Source: Bacillota bacterium (GTDB lineage: Bacteria; Bacillota; UBA4882; UBA8346). Taken from it: a DNA stretch of 64,000 nucleotides. Both the position numbers and the translations under genes were made by a program. The first letter of the stretch is position 1. Each line of letters starts with the position of its first letter. Shown piece by piece: positions 8,781 to 16,891 of this stretch. Where the stretch lies: NCBI GenBank assembly GCA_023436305.1, contig JAEZJQ010000020.1, positions 4,781-68,780 on the forward strand. The letters run 5' to 3'. The notes under the pieces are model-generated. The model was given only the letters and a program-made list of their open reading frames with translations, was not told the origin of the DNA and searched no databases.

Positions 8781-9056
8781 TTGAAGGAGGCTGGAGTTCT
8801 CGACCAAATTCGTGAAGATTTGGATCTATTCGTGGGAAAACCGATTCGAATAAAAGCCAATCGGGGGCGAAAGAGAGTATTTGAAGTCGAAGGAATTTTG
8901 GAACAAACCTATCCGAAAGTTTTTGTGATTAGTTTTAAAGAACGCCATATCGAACGGAGAGTTTCTTACAGTTATGCCGATCTTTTAACCAAAGCCGTTG
9001 AAATTTCGGTAGAGAACAACCGTATAGGACTTATAAAGAATACAATAAACGGTTAA
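8781..9056 (+). CDS. veg: Veg protein
   Basis: Veg is a small, abundantly transcribed protein that in Bacillus subtilis affects biofilm matrix expression. The family core is clear: KPIRIKANRGRKRVFEVEG, LEQTYPKVFVISF and RRVSYSYADLLT. TTG at 8781 is preferred because AAGGTG ends six bases upstream; the GTG at 8772 would sit inside that site. Length is 91 residues, close to the B. subtilis protein. It is driven by two tandem consensus promoters and ends at a strong terminator, so it forms its own transcription unit. Confidence 0.93.
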   Translation: MKEAGVLDQIREDLDLFVGKPIRIKANRGRKRVFEVEGILEQTYPKVFVISFKERHIERRVSYSYADLLTKAVEISVENNRIGLIKNTING

Positions 9057-9057
9057 C

Positions 9058-9096
9058 AAAAATATCCTCCCACACAAAACGGGAGGATATTTTGTT
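9058..9096 (+). terminator. Strong terminator after veg, possibly bidirectional
   Basis: A perfect 11-base stem, AATATCCTCCC (9061-9071) with GGGAGGATATT (9081-9091), is flanked by A-rich sequence on the left and TTTTGTT on the right. It separates veg from the convergent SPL-family gene and may stop transcription from both sides. Confidence 0.88.
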
Positions 9097-9135
9097 ACTA
9101 GAATTCAATGTGAATTTAACGAAAAAAAGGTTTTT

Positions 9136-10158
9136 TCATGTAAAGTATTCAACTCGCGCCCCAGGGAAAAACCGTGCCATATTCCCTAATATGAACTCTT
9201 TTAGCCGTGTATACTCCGCTTCCGGATATATATATTTTACCAGACCGTATTTGCCGAATTTTCGGCGGCGTTTGGACTCGTCCAAGTCGAGCCGGGTGTT
9301 GGGAAACCGTTCCATAATCACATTCTTGGCGCTTTTGGTAAACCGGTGGGTGATAAATTCAAAGGTTAAATCCGGAGGAACTGGATGCAACACCGAAGCC
9401 AGTTTTTTGAAAAGCTCGGTATAATCCGCTATGGATTCCGGATAAATGAAGAGGGGAGCAATGATAAAGCCCAGCGGATAACCTGCCCGGGCGATTTTTT
9501 GGGCGGCGGTAATTCGTTCATCCATGGTGGCGGTATTGGGTTCGAATTTACGTATAATTTCACCGCTGTTTAAACTGAATCGGAACCGGGTGTGGCCTTG
9601 ATGGTTGATATTTAACAGAGGATCCACAGCGGCGAATTTGGTGACTACCCGCAATAACGCCGATTCTAGTCCTCCAAAGAATTCAATGGTTTTGGATAGC
9701 GATCCGGTGATATGTTCCACCGCCAGCGGATCAGAGGTGCTTGATGCTTCAAAGGTCGTTATCCGGGGGCTGTTTTTTTCCGAAATTTTTTGGATTTGCG
9801 CCAGAATTTCATCTAAATTTACATATACTCTAATGTATGGTTTGCGCCCCAAATGAGTTTGAAGGTAGCAATACTGGCAACCACCCGGGCAGCTGGTGCC
9901 GGTAGCGAATTCAAAATCCGCCGATGGTTTGCATGTATTTAAACGTAGATCTCTTTTAATCCCTACGACCAAAGTTTGTTTGGCTTCTTGATAGCTTTGC
10001 TGCGGGCTTTTACCTGGAATTCTGGGAATCCGGTTATGGGAATCGATAATTTGCACTGGGATTGCAGCAACCGTCATTTTGTTGAGAATCTCTGTTCCCA
10101 GAGGAAAATCCAGAGCTTTTTCCTCAATAAAAACTCTTTTGGGTTGAAATTGTTTCAT
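9136..10158 (-). CDS. Spore photoproduct lyase-family radical SAM protein lacking the conserved Cys
   Basis: SPL repairs the UV lesion 5-thyminyl-5,6-dihydrothymine in germinating spores by radical SAM chemistry. This 340-residue protein aligns along the whole family: Fe-S motif CPGGCQYCYL (Cys90, 94, 97, with the conserved Tyr96 and Tyr98), LQTHLGRKPYIRVYVN, RFRFSLNSGEIIRKFEP, AGYPLGFIIAPLFIY, and the C-terminal FPGARVEYFT. The conserved H-atom-donor Cys (about residue 141 in B. subtilis, in FEASCTSD) is Ser140 here (FEASSTSD). It may be a less faithful lyase or a repurposed relative. The ATG has no obvious ribosome site. Confidence 0.88.
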   Translation of the reverse strand: MKQFQPKRVFIEEKALDFPLGTEILNKMTVAAIPVQIIDSHNRIPRIPGKSPQQSYQEAKQTLVVGIKRDLRLNTCKPSADFEFATGTSCPGGCQYCYLQTHLGRKPYIRVYVNLDEILAQIQKISEKNSPRITTFEASSTSDPLAVEHITGSLSKTIEFFGGLESALLRVVTKFAAVDPLLNINHQGHTRFRFSLNSGEIIRKFEPNTATMDERITAAQKIARAGYPLGFIIAPLFIYPESIADYTELFKKLASVLHPVPPDLTFEFITHRFTKSAKNVIMERFPNTRLDLDESKRRRKFGKYGLVKYIYPEAEYTRLKEFILGNMARFFPGARVEYFT

Positions 10159-10575
10159 AAAGGTTATATTTACCGGAAAGATGGATTTGTATACATGGAA
10201 AGAAATAATGAGGTTTTAAAAGATGATAGCTTAAATTCTCAACTCATCTTTAAAATTGGGCAGGATTTTTTTTGCCTGCGTTGAACCATATTTATGATTC
10301 GTAAAGGTGCAAAGTATTGATACTAACCAGCTTTTTAAAATAATGTCGCAAACCTGGCGTAAGGAGTCGAATTTTTGAGTTTTAATTTATTTAATGATAT
10401 TTGGGGGGAATTGGGGAAAGTTTATTTTAACGATTCATGGTATTCAAGAGAGGAATTTACTTGATTTTATATATAATAATAATAGCGAGTCGCTGATCAC
10501 CAATGAATGAATTTAAGATTTCCGGTTTTAACGCGTGACTCGAACTGGCGATTATGTTTACTGGAGGTTTAAAAG
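10159..10575. other. Intergenic region between the divergent SPL-family gene and murB
   Basis: 417 AT-rich bases. I see short GC dyads (GCAGG...CCTGC near 10259-10281) but no clear promoter, RNA gene or ORF with a ribosome site. The last bases (TGGAGG) are the murB ribosome site. Confidence 0.4.
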
Positions 10576-11490
10576 ATGGTTTCTTGGCAAGAAAAAGCGC
10601 GAACAGCGCTATCGGGAATAAAACTGGTACAGGATATACCGATGTCGCGGCTGACGACTTTTAAAATCGGCGGGCCGCTTGATTTATTGACCGAGCCGCA
10701 AAATATTGACGAACTGGGGCGGATCATCAAATTCTGCCGGGACGAGAATGTGCCGTGGTTAGTAATTGGGTTGGGATCGAATTTATTAGTGCGGGATAGG
10801 GGAATCCGTGGTGTGGGAATCAAACTGGGGGGAGATTTCTCGCTTTGGGAAGTTGTGGATGACCGGATAACGTCCGGCGCCGGAGTTGTTTTGGCAGATT
10901 TGGCGAGGGAAACGGCGTGCCTTGGACTCACGGGATTGGAGTTCGCCTGTGGTATACCCGGTAGTATCGGGGGCGCGATTTTTATGAATGCGGGCGCCTA
11001 TGATGGTGAAATGTCCAAAATTGTGGTTGCGGCGGAAGCCTTCGATACCCTGAACTTCCAAATGATGAGCTTTCCGAATACCGAATTGGATTTTGAATAC
11101 CGTCATAGCTGCTTCCAAAATGAACCAAGTAATATAATCACCGGAATAACATTGCAATTACAGCGTTCCGATCCAAAAAGCACCACCGGAAAAGTCACTG
11201 AATTGACTTGCCGTCGGGAAAGTTCCCAGCCATTGGATATGCCTAGCGCCGGAAGTGTGTTTCGCCGCCCGGAAGGTTATTATGTGGGACCATTGATTAC
11301 AGAATCCGGTTTAAAAGGATTTTCCATCGGCGGTGCGCAGGTATCCGAAAAGCACAGCGGATTTATCGTGAATCAAGGAGGCGCCACCGCAGCCGACGTA
11401 TTGGCTTTAATTACCCATATCCGGCAAAAGGTCAAGGAACGGGTGGGTGTGGACTTGGTTCCCGAGTACCGGATCGTTGGCGAGGATTAA
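10576..11490 (+). CDS. murB: MurB, UDP-N-acetylenolpyruvoylglucosamine reductase
   Basis: MurB is the FAD-dependent cytoplasmic enzyme that reduces enolpyruvyl-UDP-GlcNAc to UDP-N-acetylmuramate. The 304-residue protein is the short type II form of Gram-positive bacteria. It shows LTTFKIGGP (residues 26-34), VIGLGSNLLVRD in the FAD domain, the GIPGSIGGAIFMNAGAY loop, SAGSVFRRP with the catalytic Ser, and the C-terminal EKHSGFIVN. The start follows TGGAGG. It stands alone rather than in a mur cluster. Confidence 0.96.
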   Translation: MVSWQEKARTALSGIKLVQDIPMSRLTTFKIGGPLDLLTEPQNIDELGRIIKFCRDENVPWLVIGLGSNLLVRDRGIRGVGIKLGGDFSLWEVVDDRITSGAGVVLADLARETACLGLTGLEFACGIPGSIGGAIFMNAGAYDGEMSKIVVAAEAFDTLNFQMMSFPNTELDFEYRHSCFQNEPSNIITGITLQLQRSDPKSTTGKVTELTCRRESSQPLDMPSAGSVFRRPEGYYVGPLITESGLKGFSIGGAQVSEKHSGFIVNQGGATAADVLALITHIRQKVKERVGVDLVPEYRIVGED

Positions 11491-11625
11491 GGTTTTAGAA
11501 ACGAACAGCTTGCCAAAGGATGGAATTTTATTTATAAATCTGACGGGGATTGATTCCGGGCCAATATCTTCCCGGAACAAAGGAAACTTAGCGATGGATG
11601 TCGAAATTATTGGAGTGATGACTAG

Positions 11626-11715
11626 GAGTCTGTGCGGCTTTTAGTATCAAGTGACATGTTCTAATACAATATATAGTAGTTTTGAGTTATTAGAACGTGT
11701 TACGCGCACAGGCTC
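11626..11715. repeat. 90-bp nested inverted-repeat element (MITE-like)
   Basis: Outer arms GAGTCTGTGCG (11626-11636) and CGCACAGGCTC (11705-11715) match at 10 of 11 positions. Inner arms ACATGTTCTAATA (11654-11666) and TATTAGAACGTGT (11688-11700) match at 12 of 13. The centre is AT-rich. A 13-base end sequence, CTAGGAGTCTGTG (11622-11634), recurs inverted at 37780-37792. The size and symmetry suggest a non-autonomous mobile element remnant or a structured regulatory site. It ends just before the TolB-like gene. Confidence 0.5.
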
Positions 11716-11742
11716 TTGGCGAAAAATATGAAGAGGATATTC

Positions 11743-12789
11743 ATGAGAAAATTAAAATCACACTATTGGTTGATTGGTATCGTGATAATTCTTGGATTTG
11801 CCGGAACCTTCGCCGAAAGTAGCAGTTTAACCGGGGGTAATTCCGCCGCTTCACAACAAGCATTGGTATTTGCGCCTAATTTGGCGGGAACTGAAACCCG
11901 ATTATTACCCGCCGGTTATGATATTTGGGCGTGTGATTGGTCCCCGGGCGGGAAGGCTTTAGTTTTTGCCGGGAAAATTCAAGGAGAGGATTCTCTGAAG
12001 ATGAGAATCTGGTATCAGGGGCTGGACCCGGTAAGCGATTTGGTCCCACTCACCAATACCGACCAATTGGTGGATTTTTCCCCGCGCTGGTCGCCGGATG
12101 GAACGAAAATTGCCATGACCCGGCGTTCCTTTAAGTCGAATCTTATCACTTCATCCATATGGTGGAAAGAGATGCCGGGAGGCGCCGGAAAGCAATTAAC
12201 CATTGGCCCTGAAGACCGGGACCCCGCCTGGTCGCCGGATGGAACGCGGATTATCTTTAGCCGTAGCCAGGGGCCTTACAAATCCAGCTTAATGGTATTT
12301 GATCTCACTGATGCCACCACGAAAGTATTGCTTAGCAATGAAGGGGAGTTACTCAATAATCCCTGGTGGGGCAAAGACGGCAGGATTTATTTTACCAAAT
12401 TCAGCCCCGGACCGAAAACGGTGCAAGTTTCCGGGCAGACTTATTCGGTGATGGATTTTGGGAAAGGGAGTATCTGGGCGCTTAATCCGGCCGATAATTC
12501 GGTAACCCCGGTGGTGGTGGACGATTATGACAATCGCGCTCCGGTTTTGTCACCGGATGGTAGTAAGCTGGCCTTTGTTTCCGACCGTAATTTATTAAAA
12601 GACGGTACCAATAAGCTGGATCGCGGTGGCTTATATATCAAGGATTTGAAAAATAATCAGATTTACTTTATCACGGGTAAGGTTGGGCTTAGTGGAGCGT
12701 CTTTAACCTGGAGTCCCGATGGCAAAAAAGTTGCCTTTTTTACGTTTCGCAGTATCCGGCCTTCCGTTTGGGTTATCACTTTACCGTAA
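11743..12789 (+). CDS. Exported TolB-like beta-propeller protein
   Basis: A 348-residue protein with an N-terminal hydrophobic export segment (about residues 8-25) followed by repeated PD40/TolB-type blades. At least four W/LSPDG repeats are visible: PRWSPDGTKIAM, PAWSPDGTRIIF, PVLSPDGSKLAFVSD and LTWSPDGKKVAFF. The start at 11743 is chosen for AGAGGAT six bases upstream; ATG 11728 is an alternative. In Bacillota such proteins are secreted or membrane-anchored scaffolds of unknown partner, not part of a Tol-Pal system. No tol genes are present. It lies next to a 90-bp inverted repeat. Confidence 0.82.
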   Translation: MRKLKSHYWLIGIVIILGFAGTFAESSSLTGGNSAASQQALVFAPNLAGTETRLLPAGYDIWACDWSPGGKALVFAGKIQGEDSLKMRIWYQGLDPVSDLVPLTNTDQLVDFSPRWSPDGTKIAMTRRSFKSNLITSSIWWKEMPGGAGKQLTIGPEDRDPAWSPDGTRIIFSRSQGPYKSSLMVFDLTDATTKVLLSNEGELLNNPWWGKDGRIYFTKFSPGPKTVQVSGQTYSVMDFGKGSIWALNPADNSVTPVVVDDYDNRAPVLSPDGSKLAFVSDRNLLKDGTNKLDRGGLYIKDLKNNQIYFITGKVGLSGASLTWSPDGKKVAFFTFRSIRPSVWVITLP

Positions 12790-12886
12790 TTGGCTATCGC
12801 TGATTTTGGCGCGCGAAGTTTAAAAGCCGTCCCAACTACATTTGAGGTTAAAACAGGAAAAAAATTTTTAAATTTATAATCATCGA

Positions 12887-12915
12887 TTGTCAAAATTCTA
12901 TAATTGTGTTATAAT
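12887..12915 (+). promoter_or_regulatory. Sigma-A promoter of the c-di-GMP riboswitch transcript
   Basis: TTGTCA (12887-12892), a 17-base spacer and TATAAT (12910-12915). The predicted start near 12922 lies a few bases upstream of the riboswitch aptamer. Confidence 0.7.
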
Positions 12916-12934
12916 TTAATTAGAACATAACAAC

Positions 12935-13040
12935 ATATCTGAAATAGCAAATCCAGCGAAAGCTGGAGACGCAAAGCCACGGATCTAATACAGTTGCATG
13001 ATTCAATGCAAATGTGATGATAGCCGGGTTGCCGAAAATA
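12935..13040 (+). promoter_or_regulatory. Cyclic di-GMP-I (GEMM-I) riboswitch aptamer
   Basis: The aptamer core is recognisable: AGCAAA, a GAAA-capped hairpin (TCCAGC-GAAA-GCTGGA, 12951-12966), the conserved GACGCAAAGCC (12968-12978), a second variable hairpin, and the receptor strand TAGCCGGGTTGCCG (13021-13034). This order matches the GEMM-I consensus. A terminator-like AGCCCC/GGGGCT hairpin follows 35 bases later. It binds c-di-GMP and normally controls motility, adhesion or secreted-protein genes. Here only a short ORF and gene debris follow. Confidence 0.87.
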
Positions 13041-13071
13041 GGTTGTTTTTTTGTTGGTTTGATTTTTTGGC

Positions 13072-13100
13072 AGCCCCCCCGGAAGGATGTGGGGCTTTTA
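13072..13100 (+). terminator. Candidate expression-platform terminator of the GEMM riboswitch
   Basis: AGCCCC (13072-13077) can pair with GGGGCT (13091-13096), followed by TTTTA. Its place directly after the aptamer fits transcription control, although the T run is short. Confidence 0.55.
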
Positions 13101-13210
13101 TGTTGGTTAACCACAATTTTCAATGGAAAGGATTTCTTTGGGAGTTGATTTTCTCCGTGTTTATGATAGCCGGAGTTGTCCGGGCGGATCATACGTTATT
13201 GAAGCAGTGA
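13100..13210 (+). pseudogene. Short secreted-protein remnant under the c-di-GMP riboswitch
   Basis: The first ATG after the riboswitch hairpin opens 36 codons with a basic start and a hydrophobic segment (about residues 11-28, ending VVRA), like a signal peptide, and then stops. In another frame the sequence continues open for about 20 more codons (from near 13176, ending at a TAG before 13260). This looks like the 5' end of an exported protein that has lost its body by frameshift or deletion. No ribosome site is clear. It may instead be a real tiny peptide. Confidence 0.35.
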
Positions 13211-13693
13211 ATGTGGCGGTATTGAGCAATTCGGATCATCTTCAGGACCAGTAGTTTTTTTAGTGACAATTCTGGAAGCTTCTTTTCTTCCTTTCCTCCT
13301 TTTCTTTTTATTTTTTTCCTCTCATTAACTTTTGATGAGGGGAATTTTGTTTTGATTAATCGAAGTGATACCTGAACCAAGGTTTCCGTATTGGCCAGAG
13401 CGTTTTCCGGAATTTGAACGGATATGGGAAAAATCGTCTTGGAGTGGGACATGATGGAAATTTTAGTATCAAAAAGCAGATTCCATTGCAATTCATTGGA
13501 GCAGACCGCTTCGATGGTCGTGGGAAGATTATCGCGGTTTTTCAACTCCAAAACCAGGGCGACAAACTCGCCGGGATTGCCGGTCGGGTAGTTTTACGGA
13601 AATTTTTGTGTTGAGACTGACCTCGCCGGCCAAAACCCGGGAAACATTAAACGGCGGCAGGAAAATGGCGACGGTAAGCGAAATAATTAACAA
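13189..13693 (-). pseudogene. Frameshifted remnant of an exported beta-sandwich protein
   Basis: Read on the minus strand, codons from TTG 13693 give a signal-peptide-like stretch (LLIISLTVAIFLPPF, then VLAGEVSLNTKISVKLP). A one-base shift near 13585 leads into GEFVALVLELKNRDNLPTTI and a run with the pattern of NEW3/DUF11-type beta domains (PISVQIPENALANTETLVQV). Removing one G at the CCCGACC site joins the frames as KLP-T-GNPGE. The tail (KKIKRKGGKEEKKL) comes from a pyrimidine tract on the plus strand. A TAG precedes the TTG and no ribosome site is present, so it is probably dead. Confidence 0.55.
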
Positions 13694-13729
13694 CTATAAT
13701 ATTTGAATAAATTTGTTTTTCTTGATGAA

Positions 13730-14875
13730 TTAATTATACTTCTCCACTGAATAGCGGCAACTGGGGTTCCAGAAGATCCATTCCCGGATACCGGCATCAT
13801 GCACGGCCTGGATTTGCGCTTTAACCTGAGCCCGGCCATAATAATTTCCAAGGCTGAAGTCCTGTAGCCAGGGACGTAACTGGGTATCGGTAACACCGGC
13901 TTTATCAATCCTTTTCCGGGCATCACTGATGCCCCGGTAGACGGTATCATAGGGGCGGAGATCCGGAATTTTTAACCCAAAGCTTCCCGGAGCGTAATGG
14001 GAAGGATACACCATTGGGCATACGATATCAACACTTTGAATAATTTTTTCGAATTGTTGGCCAATGCCGAGATCATCGGTAACACTGGTGGAAAGGCCGA
14101 AAATATCAGCGGAAACAGGAACATTATAGGGTTTAAGTTTATCTTTGGCGTATTGCAGAAAATTTTTTATGACATCCTGGCGGAGTTCCCCGTTTTGGTA
14201 AGGATAAACACAACGTTTTAAATCGCCATCCGAAGTAAACCGGACATAATCAAATTGGATCTCTTGAAATCCGAGATTAATGGCTTCTTTGGCGATATCA
14301 ACGATATAATCCCAAATCAATTGGTTATGGGGATCAACCCAGCATAAACCCTTCCGATCGTGCCAAAGACCCCCGTTGATATCCTTGACGGCCCATTCCG
14401 GTTTCAGACGGGCTAAAAACGGGTCTTTAAATACGACAATCCGGGCAATCGGGTAGATATTGTGCTCGCGTAGTACATTCATCATTGCGGCGGGGGTGCC
14501 AATCTTTGATTCCGAAGCCCCGAGAGCCTTTGCCAAGGGAACCTCGGAGCGATAGCTCAAAGTACCGGTATCATCCTTAACGTCGATGACCAGGGAATTG
14601 ATCTCGGTTTCATCCGCAAATTTTATAACCCGGGGGAACCATTTGGCGGAACCCGCTATCCATCCGGAGACATAAACCCCTTTAACTTCAGCGGGTCTCG
14701 GCCAATCCCATTTCTTGATTTCCGGTGGTGCGGGAGTTTGGACTGGATTTGGGACCGGTTCTTGGTCCGATGAGACGATTTCGGTTGCCTGGAGATTATT
14801 GTTTACCGGAGCCGGCATGTTCCAGGCAACGATGATTAAGATAAATGGCAGTATCAAACCGATGATTTTTTGCAA
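13730..14875 (-). CDS. Secreted putative glycoside hydrolase, DUF4015 family
   Basis: A protein of about 381 residues with an N-terminal signal or anchor segment, a Pro-rich linker (PVPNPVQTPAPPE), and a TIM-barrel domain of the DUF4015 family. Family features are VKGVYVSGWIAGS, INSLVIDVKDDTG, the IARIVVFKD strand, QFDYVRF with the likely catalytic acidic residue, and the C-terminal IREWIFWNPS. These proteins are presumed polysaccharide-acting hydrolases at the cell surface; the substrate is unknown. TTG 14875 is preferred (GGGGTGG upstream); GTG 14884 is possible. It is divergent from the phosphodiesterase gene. Confidence 0.85.
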   Translation of the reverse strand: MQKIIGLILPFILIIVAWNMPAPVNNNLQATEIVSSDQEPVPNPVQTPAPPEIKKWDWPRPAEVKGVYVSGWIAGSAKWFPRVIKFADETEINSLVIDVKDDTGTLSYRSEVPLAKALGASESKIGTPAAMMNVLREHNIYPIARIVVFKDPFLARLKPEWAVKDINGGLWHDRKGLCWVDPHNQLIWDYIVDIAKEAINLGFQEIQFDYVRFTSDGDLKRCVYPYQNGELRQDVIKNFLQYAKDKLKPYNVPVSADIFGLSTSVTDDLGIGQQFEKIIQSVDIVCPMVYPSHYAPGSFGLKIPDLRPYDTVYRGISDARKRIDKAGVTDTQLRPWLQDFSLGNYYGRAQVKAQIQAVHDAGIREWIFWNPSCRYSVEKYN

Positions 14876-15020
14876 GTAGGCCACCCCGAATGATTTTTTC
14901 CCATGTATTCGGCGTTTTATAATATAATTCCTGTTTAAACCGTAAGGAAATTGGAGGATATGTTAATATATGGCGTGTCACATGTTATAGTGTATGCATG
15001 GCGAATGGAGAAGCATAATA

Positions 15021-15485
15021 ATGAAAGTGATTATTTTAAGTGATAGTCATGGCAGTTTCGGGACTTTAAAAAAGATCGTTGAGTCGGAGCACCCATTTGA
15101 TTTGTTGATTCATCTGGGGGACGGACTGGAGGATTTGATGAGAATAAGCCGGATCATTGAATTCAAATTCGATGGAGTGGGGGGTAATGGCGATCCGGCG
15201 GGAATGTATCCACAGAATTTAACCTTGAAACTTGCCGGCCAAATTTGTTTTTTCACCCACGGTGATAGTTTCGGAGTGAATCAAGGAGTCAATCAATTAG
15301 TGGCCACGGCAAAAAAGAATAAGGCCCGATATGTATTCTTCGGGCACACCCATCAAGCTTTTCAGGAACAGGTAAAAGGGGTTGGGGTGTTCAATCCGGG
15401 TTCCATCTGCTTTTATTTAAGCCCGAGACCCACGTATATCCGTTGGGAGATTGAACGCAATCAATTGGTATTTCTAAATTGTTAA
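15021..15485 (+). CDS. YfcE/MJ0936-type metallophosphoesterase
   Basis: A 154-residue calcineurin-like phosphoesterase. Metal-binding motifs are in the right order: SDSHGS (residues 6-11), LIHLGDG, GGNGDP (the GN-D site), FTHGDS, and FFGHTHQA, followed by FNPGSI. Relatives hydrolyse phosphodiesters, and the physiological substrate is not known. ATG 15021 is preferred because GGAGA lies nine bases upstream; an earlier ATG at 14994 would add nine atypical residues. The DUF896 gene follows 15 bases later with its own AAGGAGG, so they are probably co-transcribed. Confidence 0.92.
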   Translation: MKVIILSDSHGSFGTLKKIVESEHPFDLLIHLGDGLEDLMRISRIIEFKFDGVGGNGDPAGMYPQNLTLKLAGQICFFTHGDSFGVNQGVNQLVATAKKNKARYVFFGHTHQAFQEQVKGVGVFNPGSICFYLSPRPTYIRWEIERNQLVFLNC

Positions 15486-15500
15486 AAAGGAGGGTTTCTC

Positions 15501-15704
15501 ATGGAAATGAAACGATTGGTAGCCCGGTTGAATGAAATATATAAGGAATCAAAATCGCGGACACTTAATCCCACGGAATTGGCGGAACGCGATGAATTAC
15601 GAAAGGAATATTTGGCCCTGATTCGAGATCAAGTCCGCGATTCGTTGGATCGGGTGGAAATTGTCGATGAAAATGGAAAAACCATTGAGTCGCATAAACA
15701 TTAA
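15501..15704 (+). CDS. DUF896 (YnzC-type) small protein
   Basis: A 67-residue protein of the UPF0291/DUF896 family, a small helical hairpin conserved in Bacillota and linked to the SOS operon in B. subtilis (YnzA/YnzC). The family core is visible: RLNEIYKESKSRTLNPTELA, then ERDELRKEYLALIRDQVRDS and a conserved acidic tail. The ATG follows AAGGAGG. Molecular function is unknown. It follows the phosphoesterase gene closely. Confidence 0.92.
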   Translation: MEMKRLVARLNEIYKESKSRTLNPTELAERDELRKEYLALIRDQVRDSLDRVEIVDENGKTIESHKH

Positions 15705-15821
15705 CAGGGGGCCGAATTATTTATATTTCTTTTGGAACTTCTAGAAGTAATATCCGTTATATGCTATATCCTCCTTTATATAGCTGTAGTTTGGCACTGC
15801 CGTCCGGCGGTGTTTTTCTTT

Positions 15822-16202
15822 TTACAGGATATTCACCAGACTGAACTTTTCCCGTTTGGGAATGTGTTCAATATAATTGGCCAGACTGCCCTGTTCGACC
15901 CGGGAGGTGGTATCATCTTTGGATTGGACGGCCTTCACTGTCCGGATCAACGCTTGATCGATGGCGTCAATTTCCTGGTGGTGCAATAATAATGACCAAA
16001 CTGGTTTGATTTTCCGCCATTTTTTCTGAATCGACTGTAATCCCCTGCCGGCTTCATCCCATTTCTTGCTTTGAATTGCTTTTTCCACCTGTTCTAAATG
16101 AATGGTCAGCCCATGGGTGTTTTTTTCAAGAAACCACTGGTTTAAAAAGCTTAAGGCAATGAATATGATTAACCCGAGAATTGCATAAAGCCAGGCTTTC
16201 AA
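15822..16202 (-). CDS. DUF4363 membrane-anchored protein
   Basis: A 126-residue protein with one N-terminal membrane segment (residues 4-22) and an extracytoplasmic helical domain containing LEQVEKAIQSKKWDEA and the Trp-rich WRKIKPVWSLLLHHQEID pattern of DUF4363. Its start overlaps the end of the DUF421 gene by four bases, so translation is coupled. DUF421-DUF4363 pairs are common in spore-forming Bacillota, and YetF-type relatives are found among germination-related membrane proteins. Function is unknown. Confidence 0.85.
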   Translation of the reverse strand: MKAWLYAILGLIIFIALSFLNQWFLEKNTHGLTIHLEQVEKAIQSKKWDEAGRGLQSIQKKWRKIKPVWSLLLHHQEIDAIDQALIRTVKAVQSKDDTTSRVEQGSLANYIEHIPKREKFSLVNIL

Positions 16203-16891
16203 ATCGATTGGGCCCCTTTCTTATCTTTCGGCTGAATAAATAGCCGTCCTGAGGTATCCAGGGTGGCTAAAAATACTTGTTTCCAACTGGTCAGGCCAAC
16301 TTTTCCCAGTTCGGTCAACAACCAATTTTCATTGAGATTCGCTCGGGTCAGATTATCTTTTTTTAAAATTCCGTCGATAATTAATGTTAACGGTAGTCCT
16401 TCATAGGGAGTTTTGATGTTCAAATCTTCCGGATTGACCGGGCGTTTTTGGGATTTGGGAATGACTGATAATTTACCGCTGGTCTCCAAGATGGCATACT
16501 CGACATCACTGATGTTCGGCAGACTTTTGAGACGGAGTTGTTCCAATAAATCATTCAGACTGTAACGAAGTCTGGTCAATTCTTTTTCAACGATCCGGCC
16601 GTTTTCGATGAGGATGCTGGGGCCGCCGCAAATGATCCGGCGGGCGGTCTCGCTTTTTAATGAGAGGAACGACAAACTGATTTGGATAAAAAGCAAGGTA
16701 AGAATGGGAATAATGCCGTTGATTAGCGGTATGTCGGTATCTTGCATGGGGACAGCCGCCAATTCTGATATTAAAATGGTAATGACTAATTCGTAGGGTT
16801 GCAGCTGTCCAATCTGGTGTTTACCCATAATCCGAACAATTAATACAACCAGTAAATATAATATAGCGGCGCGTACCGGTAAAATCAGCAA
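16199..16891 (-). CDS. DUF421 (YetF-type) membrane protein
   Basis: A 230-residue protein with three N-terminal membrane helices (about 5-23, 33-52, 58-77), then cytoplasmic DUF421 domains. The family motif VRIMGKHQIGQLQPYELVI is present, as are RLRYSLNDLLEQLR and the VEYAILETSGKLSVIPK strand. The start is TTG at 16891, directly after GGGTGAT. It is the first gene of a two-gene unit with DUF4363. YetF homologues in B. subtilis spores belong to the germinosome-associated membrane complex; whether this copy does is an inference. Confidence 0.9.
   Translation of the reverse strand: MLILPVRAAILYLLVVLIVRIMGKHQIGQLQPYELVITILISELAAVPMQDTDIPLINGIIPILTLLFIQISLSFLSLKSETARRIICGGPSILIENGRIVEKELTRLRYSLNDLLEQLRLKSLPNISDVEYAILETSGKLSVIPKSQKRPVNPEDLNIKTPYEGLPLTLIIDGILKKDNLTRANLNENWLLTELGKVGLTSWKQVFLATLDTSGRLFIQPKDKKGAQSI

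Noticed and set aside
9092..9856. Plus-strand frames opposite the SPL-family gene
   Set aside because: The minus-strand protein matches the SPL family from end to end; the opposite frames have no family features or good ribosome sites.
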